A stretch of 64,000 nt of DNA from Rutpela maculata (taxonomy: Eukaryota > Arthropoda > Insecta > Coleoptera > Cerambycidae). Shown here one piece after another: positions 22,821 to 32,981 of the stretch. The stretch is taken from positions 99,593,795 to 99,657,794 of the forward strand of contig OW386293.2 of NCBI GenBank assembly GCA_936432065.2, in the 5' to 3' direction. Numbering within the stretch: the stretch's first letter is position 1; each line of letters begins with the position of its first letter. The translations under genes were made by a program, and so were the position numbers. The notes below the pieces were generated by a model. The model made no database searches, was not told where the DNA came from, and worked only from the letters and a program-made list of their open reading frames with translations.

Positions 22821-24887
22821 GTTACAGGGCCTCAGCCCACTTGTAAAGGGGAGCCCCAAAGGCTGCTAAGCAGCGAACGTTGGGTAAGGTGGTCACCCTG
22901 TGGCCCGAACAAAATTTTGGTATTTTACGTGCAATACCCCACCCCCTCTGCAATACACTGGTGAGGAAGGGGTCTCACGCGGCCGACTAGTCAGGGCCTT
23001 GGAGGTGGTTTCGATAACTGGAGTGGTGCAGGATGGCCAAGAGTGAAAAAATTACTATATGTGACCCAAGGAAAAACATAAATTGCTTAAAACTATTGAA
23101 ATCTATTTGTAAAATAGTGTAAAACTATTTAATTATTAGAGTAACGATACACAAGATATGCCAAATAGGTATTACTGAACTGAAAATTGGAAACTATATG
23201 TGGAACGTGGCAAATACTATTTAATTAGTGAAATAACGTTACACAAAATATGATAAATATTTACTGAAATTTACTGAAATCGTCACGAGCAAAACATTAC
23301 AAATATTACTAAAAATTATTGAGGTAGTTATGTGTAAAATATGACTAAAAATATTACTGAAATTAAGTCACACGCAAGTTATAACGAATGGTAAAGCAAC
23401 TATTACTTTATAATTAAACAAATGCCAGAAGTGGTGAACGGTAGCACATCTACTACTATGAATTAGCTGTATATAAAATAGGACGAACGATCCTGTTCGT
23501 TCTCTTGTCTCGGGTTAAACAGTCCCTAATTACTTTACTGTAGGGTGGACGTTGTGTTGACGTACCGCATCCCTCGTTAAGATAATATGATTCCGCTAAC
23601 TTTTGGCAGTGTCTAAATAACTTTTCTCATCCTACCAGCATAGCGTAATTCTAGGTTGTAGAATATCTACGTGGTGGTCTAATATAACGTGACGAGATCC
23701 CCAGTACCATACACAAGACGGTGTGAAGAAGCATTCCACATCCCCGGAACGTGAGCCAACGAGAGTTGTCCATACAAGCACAAAATAACAGGAAATAATC
23801 CAAAAGCTAGACTAGAAGTCGAAACCAGAGTCTGAAGTAAAACACAGAAGTTCCAATATGAAATGTATAAAAGTTCAAGTAGAACGTAAAATAACAGTTA
23901 CAAGTAAAACGTAGAATAACAGATCCAAGTAAAACGTAAAGTAATAGATCCAAATAAATCGTAATGTAACAGCCCCGAGATTTTAATGTGGGCTAAAAGA
24001 AGTCCTTTGCTGTCGAATGGCACTCCGAAATCTTGCATTCGAAAGACACCATGTGCTTCAGAAAATTGATTTAATCCGGAAATCCGTAGTTGTATCTCCC
24101 CAAAAACGATACTCATGTACCAAAATGGAAATACGACTAATTTTGTGGTACTGAATGTTAAATCCCATACATGGAGCAAACTTACAATATCGCCAAGACG
24201 CATATTCACACGACTCAATTTTCCAGCCAGCCAAAAGGAAAAAATGAACAAAAAGATGCCCCCTGTTAAATCGTCAGGTTCTCGTAACTTCCGTCGGGTA
24301 CGTTCGGAATTTCCAATACACGGCGTACTCCACAACTCTGAATAGATTTTCCTAACTTCGTTTACATCCACAAATAATATCGTAATATAGTTCGGAGGCC
24401 ATCCTTTCATAAGTCTACGCACCAAAAGAAAATTTAATTAACAATACCGGCATTGTAGGAGTTTTACCAAGGCTTTTTACAATGCGCTCTCTTAAAGAAT
24501 ACTCGAACGCACCTCGTTCGGCTATTCATTTTTACCTAAAATATGTTTTATTACAATTTTAGAGCAAAACGTTATTATATAGCGTTTCCCTCAGATCAAA
24601 ACGAACTTTACGTAAGTTCGGCGATACATCGATTTTGCACTTGGCTGCGAATATCTGTTAGATTTAAAAATTTTATTTCAAATTTACCAGCAGCGCATGG
24701 AATGGCCCGAAATAAAGCATAGGTATCACTATTAGGCAACCCGTTTTACTCGCTTTGCAGCCGAAGGAAATATCTATTTGACGAGAGATGGCACCACTAT
24801 GCTCAAATACACGATAAAATTTGGGGAAACAACGAAATTAGTACCTAAAATTCGGGCAATTACTAAATGTGAAAATTGACTGTAACA
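22821..24887. mobile_element. 2.07 kb LTR-like element (solo LTR or non-autonomous), AATA target duplication
   Basis: The element starts TGTTACAG and ends CTGTAACA, the TG...CA inverted ends of an LTR. It is flanked by AATA at 22817-22820 and 24888-24891. Copy B shows the empty site cctaAATAtacg at about 48408. No gag or pol domain was recognised, and no internal long direct repeat was seen, so a solo LTR of unusual length or a decayed non-autonomous element both fit. The 175-codon minus-strand ORF at 23898-24425 has no recognised domain. A 160-base segment (24527-24690) also occurs at 27122-27283. Confidence 0.75.
24527..24690 (+). repeat. host-like segment inside the LTR-like element
   Basis: The stretch from cattttta / aaaatatgtt through acgaactttacgtaagttc to ttatttcaaattta nearly matches 27122-27283 in the flanking duplicated DNA, which in turn aligns with the diverged copy B region at 49085-49650. 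The two copies within A are much more alike than A is to B. This suggests capture or a recent local copy. Confidence 0.75.
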
Positions 24888-24891
24888 AATA

Positions 24892-25068
24892 TACCATTTA
24901 CTGTTTCCATCAATGGTTATATTGGGTGCCTATTGCTCTTGCTAAAGAATGGTGGTGGGTATATATTTTGTACACTCCTCTATAATTGATGCAGTTCATC
25001 ATATCCCCTTTCTTATGTATTGGGTGCCAAGGTTCCATTTTGAAATGGTTACAATTTATATTCAGATC
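24892..25068 (-). pseudogene. RTE-type reverse transcriptase remnant, motif 0/1 piece, copy A
   Basis: The minus strand reads PIHKKGDMMNCINYRGV, the conserved early reverse transcriptase block (usually PIYKKGD..NC.NYRGI), then degenerates. It aligns with 48430-48605 in copy B. In the ancestral order it sits between the linker at 26560-26770 and the C-terminal piece at 22320-22816; the two large insertions now separate these pieces. Confidence 0.75.
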
Positions 25069-25511
25069 TTAAGAGGAGACAACGCCAATTACAAAGCTGA
25101 AGTGGGGCGAAGGGTAGGCAGAGTATGGCTATTATAGGACGTCACAGCTAACCTCAAAAATATCTGTTTCTTAAGATTTAAGAGTATTACGCAACTGTTA
25201 TTAAAATTTCTGCCTGGTTCCCATATTTTCAACTACAATCTAGTTCAGTGTAATATGAAGTTCCAAATACTTTGTCCTAATAAAATAGTACTCTTTTTCT
25301 AACCTGTAATTAGCAGTCTATTTTTATTAATCAACAATATTGAAAAATTATTTACGTGAATTTTTAAATATTTGCTTGGAGCCAGTACAGCTTTAAGTTA
25401 AAGTTAAAAATGCGTATACAAACATTAAAAATGAGAATAAATTTGAAAAACTTAAAATTTAAGGTTATGTTGGTTACACTAAAAAGCATTGTACTAAAAA
25501 TCTTGATTGGG

Positions 25512-25656
25512 AAAATAGTATATTATATTACTAGGAGTAGAACGCACTCTTTTTTTTGTGTTGAGCCCAGGATTTGCGGCTGAGGCGAAGCCGAAGCCGC
25601 AAACTGGGCGAAACACAAAAAAAAGGCGTTCTACTCCGTGTAATATATACTATTTT
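25512..25656. repeat. stem-loop H2 with atagtat ends
   Basis: aaaatagtatattatattac then ggagtagaacgc, ttttttttgtgtt and gcccag pair with the right arm (ctgggcgaaacac, aaaaaaaaggcgttctactcc, gtaatatatactatttt). The tip is gcggctgaggcgaagccg. About 65 bp of stem with small bulges. Confidence 0.85.
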
Positions 25657-25657
25657 T

Positions 25658-25978
25658 TCTTCAAGCGTATTAGAATGCAAAAATTCATTTATTTATCATA
25701 AATGTACAAATATTCAAACTACAGTCTTACATGTTGACACAATATGACAAGTGGCTAGTGGATAGCGCGCCACCGGTGGCTTTCGGTATTAACATTATGT
25801 TACTAGTAAAACAATACCCACTGCGGTGGCGCTTTCGGAACTAATATTATGTTACTAGTAAAACAATGTCCACTACGGTGGCGTTCGGTACTAACATTTT
25901 GTTACTAGTAAAACAATGTCCTACTTCTACTTCTGTTTTTGGTGACATAATTTAAACATTTTAATACGCTTGAAGAAA
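25658..25978. repeat. inverted-repeat unit with internal 50-52 bp tandem repeats
   Basis: cttcaagcgtattagaatg at 25658 is mirrored by cattttaatacgcttgaag near 25974. Between them a unit of the form gtggcgctttcggtactaac then attatgttactagtaaaac then aatgtccactacg repeats three times (starts about 25776, 25826 and 25878). Confidence 0.75.
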
Positions 25979-26236
25979 AAGCAGTTTTTAGCCAAACGAC
26001 TGGCGTTATTAAACTGAAAAAACGATATTCTTGTAAGTAAATGAATACTATACACTTCTATTGAAGAACATTTTTAGCTAAAACTTGTTTATTAGGAAGA
26101 TATCTCTTCACATTGGCTAATAAACAAGTTTTAGCTAAAAATGTTCTTCAGTAGAAGTGTAATATTCATTTACTTACAAGAATATCTCTTGATCAGTTTA
26201 ATAATATGAGCCAGTTCGCTAAAAAATGCTTTTTGC
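25975..26236. repeat. hairpin element with about 120 bp arms
   Basis: Left arm 25976-26095 includes gcagtttttagcc, ttattaaactga, gatattcttgtaagtaaatg and gaagaacatttttagctaaa. The right arm 26117-26236 is the reverse complement with few differences. The loop (26096-26116) itself contains gaagatatctcttc, nearly self-complementary. Non-coding. Confidence 0.85.
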
Positions 26237-26559
26237 TGTAAATTTTTTCATTAGTCCAATGCAGTTTTAGTAGATGGAGTCACTTCGATGTAATTAAAAA
26301 TGATTGCAAAAATAATTACATTTATAACCGATGCGCACTCATTTCGTGTATTTGAAGCTTGTTCTCGATGTGTTCTTGACCTTTCTTGCGTGATTGTAAG
26401 TAGGTAGAACAATAGTAAAGAAAGTACGAACGCCAAAACTAGACAACCAACACAACAGCTCTCTGCAGTTTATTTGCTCATTACCGCTCACTCCCGTCTG
26501 ATTTGATCGCATTGTTCCCTCTTAATAAGACGATTGTGCAAATATCAAATATACAAGGC

Positions 26560-26770
26560 TATCTCCCCCAGTTTTTAAGCTTGGCAATCGCAGCTTTAGT
26601 TTCTCCTATAGTAGGGGGAGTTTCTTTAACCTGCCGTTCACTGTTGCGGGGTGAGGTTTGGTGGCGTGTTCTTTGACTTCGACTTCTTTGTTGAGCAATT
26701 CCTCGAAACGTTCTGCTCAGCGTTCTAGTATGCCTTGCTTGTTGCTAACAATATTGCCTTCCTTATCCCT
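26560..26770 (-). pseudogene. RTE-type polyprotein remnant, linker before reverse transcriptase, copy A
   Basis: On the minus strand the frame reads LEEFLNKEVEVKEHATKPHP, then a broken stretch like KAAIAKL. This matches the linker between endonuclease and reverse transcriptase in RTE-type elements. It aligns with 48660-48810 in copy B. No open frame remains. Confidence 0.6.
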
Positions 26771-26889
26771 ACTTGCCTATTGTGTTGATTTCTGTGTTTC
26801 TGCTATTTCTTCGAACTGTCTTTGTTGGTGTTCTTTCTTCTTTCTATTGTGTACGCCCCTTTCGTCCCTTCTCACCTATATTATAAGCG

Positions 26890-28065
26890 GATAAAAATTT
26901 GTAATAATTATGGTAGAAAAAGAATTTTGCACAGAAATCTGTTTTATAGTATGCTGAACTCAAAATATCACGCGTATGCGCGTGTTTATCTGTATGTGTG
27001 TGTGTAGACTCTTTCTTATAAACATGATAATTTCTGATATACTTAAAATTTGTAATTAAAACTTGGAATGTATTTAAATTAGCACATTCTGCGTGATCGC
27101 CAGAGACGTGTAAACTATCATTTTTACCCAAAATATGTGTTATTACAATTTTAGAGCAAAACGTTATTGTATAGCATTTCCTTCAGATCAAAACGAACTT
27201 TACGTAAGTTCCGTGATACATCAATTTTGCACTTGGCTGCGAATATCTGTTAGATTTAAAAATTTTATTTCAAATTTAGAACATACGTAAAATAGCACGG
27301 TAGAATATTTTCTGTTGAAATTAAGCCTTAGCCGTGATCTCCAGAGTTGTGTAAACTGCCTTATTTTATATAAATTATGTTTTATTCTAATACCAGTGCT
27401 AGTGCACTGTGAAATACAGTGTATCTCTCAGGTTCGAGCGAACTTTAAGTAGATTAGGTGATATGTCGGTGATACTTTAAAATGTTTATTTTAAGAAGAT
27501 TACGGAACGAATGAAAGTTGCAGTTAAGCATTGCCGAATACTTATTAGGGGAATAAAAAAATACTGACTATGTGCTTTATCCCTGAGGTATCACATAAAA
27601 TGAATTGTGCCGTGTTTGATGAAAATGCTATTCAAATGATATTTGCAGACGGCCACACTCAACTTCTATTCGTTATTTTTCAAATAGATATTTGAAATTT
27701 TCACTCGTTTCATGTATACTTAGGTGACAAACTGTACAAGGGAAAGGATGAAAAGTACATTTTTTATATAAATAACAAAACTAATTTTGAACCTTCTAAA
27801 AATTGGATAATTTGTGAATGTTTCCTAAGGAAGCTATTGTGAGAGAATGGTGTCATAAAGTTGTTGCACAGATAATCAGTAAACCAGTACTTATTTTAAG
27901 GAGACTCCAGGTGCAAATCTTTGTTATATGTTTTTGTCATTTTATCTTTTCTTGTATATTGAACCAGAATAAAAATCATATTAACATGCATTCTTAAGTT
28001 TCGCTATTTGGCGGTGTTGTCTTAAAATTTCTTATCATTTTTAATCAACGTTAGATTAGGTGCAG
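26890..28065. other. duplicated non-coding DNA, distal end of copy A
   Basis: It aligns with 48915-50450 in copy B (for example atcacataaaatgaattgtg followed by ccgtgtttgat at 27589 and 49995). No gene recognised. It includes the 27122-27283 segment repeated inside the LTR-like element. A short CA-rich tract occurs at about 26990-27005. Confidence 0.55.
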
Positions 28066-29083
28066 TAAGTGAAAAACCGCTGCCCAAGGAATCACTACTT
28101 CCACATTCAAGTCTCTTACAACAAAATACTATATTTGCCCTCCATTATGTGGAAATAATTGTTTATGGAACTTTAATAGTATGATATTTGAAATCATGTA
28201 CCCCAACAACCCATAAAATTATATGCCACATCGGTAATAGAGGTGGGGTGGTGGTGGGGGTGAATGAAGTGAAAAAAATTCTTGATGACTTTAGCTCTTG
28301 TACACACACTAAATCACACTATTTTTTCACCACCTTTAATAATGGGGTGGGTATGGATGTGCATTGGCTAATGACAATTTTTTTTTGAGATCTTAATTCC
28401 TCATATTTACTAAATACCAATTTCATGGACTCTTACTTGCTTGATTTACCTATTTACCCCCATTTGCCCCAATTTACCCTTCAACTCTGCAACGCAATAA
28501 GATCAAAATAAAATCTAGTTCCAGATCTCGTTAAAAAACATACGTGTGCTATATTTTAAGTGAATATCTTAAACGGTTCCAGAGTAATCGTGAGCACCAA
28601 AACGATACAAGACTAACAGACAGACCGACGCAACAGACAAATTTATTTTGCTCAGACTTAAAATATTGACGTTTCCTGATATTCTAAGCCTATTTAAACA
28701 ATGAAAATTTCCAAAAATTAGTTTTGCGTTGATATACTTCAACTGAATGTCGAACTAATACGCAGAAAATGGCATGACAAAGATATAAAAAATCGTTATG
28801 TGCCGTAAACTACACGATAGAAGTAAAGTCTCCACTTCAAGCATTTTCTTCGAGGAAACCTACTACGCATCCATACTACTCAAGGTAATCCACTGTGCAT
28901 CCAATTTACCCGAGGAAAGCCACTGTGCATTCATACTTTTTAAAGTAACCCACTGCGCATCCATATCATTTGAGGAAACCTACTCGAGAAAAGCCACTGC
29001 GTATCCATAATACTCGGGGAACTCTACTGCGCATCCATAGTGGTCGAGGAAAGCCAATGCGCATCCATACTACTCTAGGTAAC
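28066..29083 (+). repeat. dispersed repeat R1, copy b (head, body, minisatellite)
   Basis: The repeat starts near ctgcccaaggaat with nearby acttccaca, includes the head seen at 21667, a body with T-rich and C-rich tracts (acccccatttgcccc), a section aacagacagaccgacgcaac at about 28615, and a second minisatellite at 28840-29083. No transposase ORF; mechanism of spread unknown. Confidence 0.65.
28840..29083. repeat. 30-bp minisatellite, second array
   Basis: About eight monomers of the same 30-bp unit as 21790-22305 (cactgcgcatccat and ctactgcgcatccat with ctcgagg-like joins), more degenerate. A frame stays open at 28798-29010 for the same arithmetic reason. Confidence 0.85.
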
Positions 29084-29650
29084 TTTAACAAAATATTTGA
29101 AAACTAATGATATGCCACATCGGTAGTGGGGATGGATGAAGTAAAAAAATATTTTGAGGTTTCTGGTTCTTGTACATACACTAAACCACAATTTTTTTTC
29201 ATCCCCTTTAATAAGGGGGGGTGGTAATGGGGGTAGCTAATGCCAAAAATTTTTTTGAGACCCTAGCTTCTCTTGTATATACTAAATACCAATTTTATGG
29301 ACTCTTACCTGCTTGATTTACCCATTTACCCCAAATTTACCCCAATTTACCCCCCAACCCTTCGACGGAACAAGATGAAATTATAATCTAGTTCCAGATC
29401 TCGTTAAAGTACATATGTGTGCCAAATTTCAAGTCAATACCTTACACGGTTCCAGAGTAAACGTGCGCACAAAAAAAAGTTACAGACAGACCGACAGACA
29501 GACAGACAGACTGGCAAACGGACAGAATTTTTTTTTCGCTCAAACTTAAAATCCCGACATTTCATGACATTTTAAGCCTATTTGAACAATAAAAATTAAA
29601 AAAAAATTTTTTGTCGTTACTTATACTTCCACTGGATGTGGAAGTAAAAG
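29084..29650 (+). repeat. dispersed repeat R1, copy c (truncated head plus body)
   Basis: A restart of the R1 head (tgatatgccacatcggtagt) directly after the minisatellite, then the body, with a (ACAG)n-like tract (gacagacagacagacagact at about 29497), ending near ggatgtggaagtaaaag. Head-to-tail with copy b. Confidence 0.65.
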
Positions 29651-31143
29651 AGGCGATAAGCTCCTTATTTGATCCCAGCGAGTACCACTTTGCTTCTTAA
29701 GTATGTCAAGGTTTTTACGTTCTTACACCACATATTTAATAGTATTTTATATAACAAGTGGCTAAAAAAAACACATTTTAGTCTCGAGTTTATACAACAT
29801 TTTTTCTATCGCCATTCGAAATCAGAAAACAATATAATTTTGTAAAAATAGACTAAATTCTATTGCTCTTTCCATAGAAACCAATAAGTTTTATATCACA
29901 CTGTGAAATAAAATGTTTTTATCTACTCTTATTAGGTTATATACTAATTAATGAACTGCTTTTGATCAATTAATAGTATCCATAAAGAAACAGCGTGAGT
30001 TATAATGCGTGAGTTATTATAACTCACGCTAGATACAGAGCCAATCACCTTTATCTTCATGCCTAGCCTGTCCAATCGACGTAACGCGCGGCACACGAAG
30101 GTGGAGCCAGGGAGACAGTGACAGATTATTCGCGTTAATGTCTATGAAGATTTTTTGAAATGTCACAAAATGCTACTTTTGATTCGTTCGTGCCTAGCCG
30201 AATTTTCGAATTTCGCCGTGCAATTTACGATCAGGTTTATCTCGAAGACTTCCTCTTTAACGAGTATACTCTACTATTAATCTTTTGATTCCATAAGAAT
30301 TTTGATTTTTTTTTTCGTTTCGGACATAACTACTGAAATGTTGGCCATGTACGGCAAAAAATCGCAAATTTTGAGCTTCTACAGTTGGCAACTTTTTAAT
30401 CTTGGCTCCTACGCCAAAAGACCACTCTCTAGTTAACTTAAATAGAATTAAATTTGCTAAAACTCCCTTTTTTATTTTTTGAATTCTGACAAAAATGAAG
30501 GAAATAGAGGGGGCGGGATTTGAGACTTTTTTTTTCGGTAAAATTTCTCCATTTTATCACCGTAATTAATCGGTAATTAACTGAAATCGATCTCATATAT
30601 GATGTTTACTTAATATCATGTACTACTTTGACGCTCCGTTAATCTTGGCCCTTCGAAACAAAGGTTTATGAGAAAAATTATTTTTTTAAGATTTGCATCC
30701 GCTCTATAGGAAAACGTGTAATTTCTCACATTTCCTCGAATATCTCGATAATTATCGTTTTTTTCGAAAAATTTGTAGACAGCTTATGTAAAAAGAATTG
30801 ATTGAGCTTTCCGACGCTTTTTCAATTTTTTCTCTAACATAAAAAACAAGACTTTTGACACAATATGCGCCCTGGGCTATTGCAGTTTGCGGGGAATTTT
30901 TGCATTTTCCGCCGCGTAATATTAATCTACAATGCTAATTTTTTGTCTACAAGCAGTTTGTGCACTATTTCGATTAAAAATCACATTCTACCTCCGCTTA
31001 AAGGTGGCTAAATCTTTGAAGACAAAAAATATAACAGGGTGAACAAAAATTAAATTTTACAGTTAATTTTATTAATAAACAAACTGAGTAATTTAAACAA
31101 AATTTTCTTAATTTAATATTTATTGTTACAATCGTAGATAAAG
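29651..31143. other. gap between duplications, no gene recognised
   Basis: I see no coding signal. It includes a 23-base palindrome at 30007-30029 and otherwise ordinary AT-rich DNA with moderate GC around 30050-30250. No homology with the left flank of copy A was noticed by eye. Confidence 0.4.
29992..30030. repeat. palindrome with partial duplication
   Basis: gcgtgagttattataactcacgc (30007-30029) is a perfect inverted repeat about a single central base. It is preceded by another gcgtgagttataat (29993-30006), so the right arm could pair with either left arm. Confidence 0.8.
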
Positions 31144-31274
31144 TATAGTATTCAACTTGCGGTAATGGTAATAACTCACTTGATGAATTACAGCACTCGC
31201 CTACGGCTCGTGCTGTAAACTTTCATCTGCATGAGTTATTACCTACATTACCGCTCGTTGAATAATATACTATT
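31144..31274. repeat. stem-loop H3 with atagtat ends
   Basis: atagtattcaacttgcggta then atggtaataactca and ttacagcac pair with the right arm (gtgctgtaaa, tgagttattacctacatt, accgctcgttgaat, atatactat). The tip is tcgcctacggctcg. Stem of about 55-60 bp with bulges. Confidence 0.85.
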
Positions 31275-31729
31275 ATTTCACTCTTTTTTCTTTATTTTAC
31301 ACTTGTCAATAATGACATTGTTTTGATTCATTGAAACTGTCAAATAAATGTCATTTTGGGATATGGCGTTACAAAAATAACTATTTCAGTACTCTCTTGT
31401 GCTCGCGTAAAACAACAAACTAAAAGCACAAAGAATGGTGATTTCGCGTATTTTGGTGAAAGGAGTGAATTTTAGACGATCTTTATAGATGGAAAAAAAT
31501 TCGAACTACGTGAAATGTATATTGTTCGTCCTATCTTCAAAGTTTAAAATTTTTCTTATTTTGCCTCGTATTTGAAAAGAAACTTGTTGTTGGGGCCAAG
31601 AAAGGGCCTTATCGCCACCTCTTCTCTACTGAATAGTTTACAACATTTCACCAACATCGAGCATGTGCACAACTAGATTTTTTTTCCTTACGGTTGAGAT
31701 ACCAGCACCTTGCTGTACTGAAGCTTAAC

Positions 31730-32195
31730 CTTATTTTACCCCATAGTCTCGTTATCTCATTAGTCCCGTTCTTCCCAAAAAGGCGACTGGAAGCTCTGGA
31801 TATCTTTCCCACTGTTAGAATGCCCACTACACATCACAGCTGTTTTTTACTCAGCTTTAGGAATTCGTTGGTATTTGTTTTGGATATTCCACCAGTAATG
31901 AACATACGTGACTGTCTTATCCCAAGAGCCCTAGTCCAAGACAAGTTGTGTTTCTGATCTAATAGTTCCTTTACCAATTCTCTTGCAGTATTATATGATA
32001 TCTCGCAGGTTGGTTCGGGTCCCATTTAAGCCAGGTAATCAAGGTAGTCTTTTAGCGTTTTGAAACGTATTTCTACTGCGTCAGAGCTTTGAGAGCTACT
32101 TGGCTGTCAGTGATGATACGAATTATTTTGTCCTTGTATGACTTCCGTACCATTTCTTATGCACAGTTTTCTTTAGCTATGACTTCTGCTTGCAC
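31730..32195 (-). pseudogene. non-LTR retrotransposon RNase H / C-terminal remnant, copy B
   Basis: The minus-strand frame at 32025-31834 reads GPEPTCEISYNTARELVKEL then QKHNLSWTRALGIRQSRMFI and EFLKLSKKQL, the stretch linking RNase H to the final Cys/His region of non-LTR pol proteins. About 80 bases present in copy A (around 5750-5820) are missing here. Stops break the frame on both sides. Confidence 0.75.
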
Positions 32196-32293
32196 AACTA
32201 AGATACTACAGTTATATTATAACATTAAAGAAGATTGATTAGATGATTACTCCATTCTATCGGTGATATAAAACAACTCAATTAGTAAAAGTT

Positions 32294-32310
32294 TTTATTT
32301 AATATTTATT
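32294..32310 (-). terminator. candidate polyadenylation signals for WD40 gene copy B
   Basis: AATAAA on the minus strand at 32305-32310 and 32294-32299, about 675 bases past the stop, same arrangement as copy A. Confidence 0.4.
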
Positions 32311-32981
32311 CATAAAAAATTAATTAGAAAGAGGTATATACATCACAAACACTTAAAATTAAAAGCAAGAACAACTTAGATATGTTTAGTGACAGTCATA
32401 CGAAAGCTACATTTAACAATACTCTTTATAATATTAAGTAACTATACAGGGCCAAACATATAGGATTATCTAAAAGTAGGAACAGTATAAATATTTTTTT
32501 TAAGGTCCGGTAATCATCTGTTTTAGACGTTTGGTGGCTATTTTCTGTTAGGTTTTGAAATGTATCCTACTTTGGTGGCTTGGTACCTCGAGCTACAAAG
32601 AATCAACATTTTTGAATATCAAAAATGAGTTCGGTTTAAGCCTGCTTTGGATAACTACTACATATGTAAATAATTTTACTTTCACAGTATTTTTGCAGTC
32701 AAAAATTAATAAAGGTGAAGAAATGGAAAAATACATTTATAATCAGAGAAACTTTGCTGTATATGAAATACACTCACGAATATTGTTGAAAGTAATCTGA
32801 AATATCAATATAAATGCATAGTCTATCACCACGTAAAAAATACTTGAAGATATAAATTAGTAACCTTAATTTTTACGTATACAAACTGCCAACCATGGTC
32901 AAAACAGTAGTTATCGGGACTTTCACAGTGACTTATCATTTCTCGTCTTAAAACTTCTCCTGTATAAATAATAAAAAAAAA

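Larger units (their letters stand above)
25073..26521. mobile_element. 1.45 kb TTAA-flanked element, copy A only
   Basis: TTAA flanks both ends (25069-25072 and 26522-26525). The ends GAGGAGACAACGCCAATTAC and (reverse complement of the right end) GAGGGAACAATGCGATCAAA form an imperfect inverted repeat. Copy B reads through at about 48618 without the insert. TTAA duplication is typical of piggyBac-type elements, but no transposase remains. The interior is full of nested palindromic elements listed separately. Confidence 0.7.
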
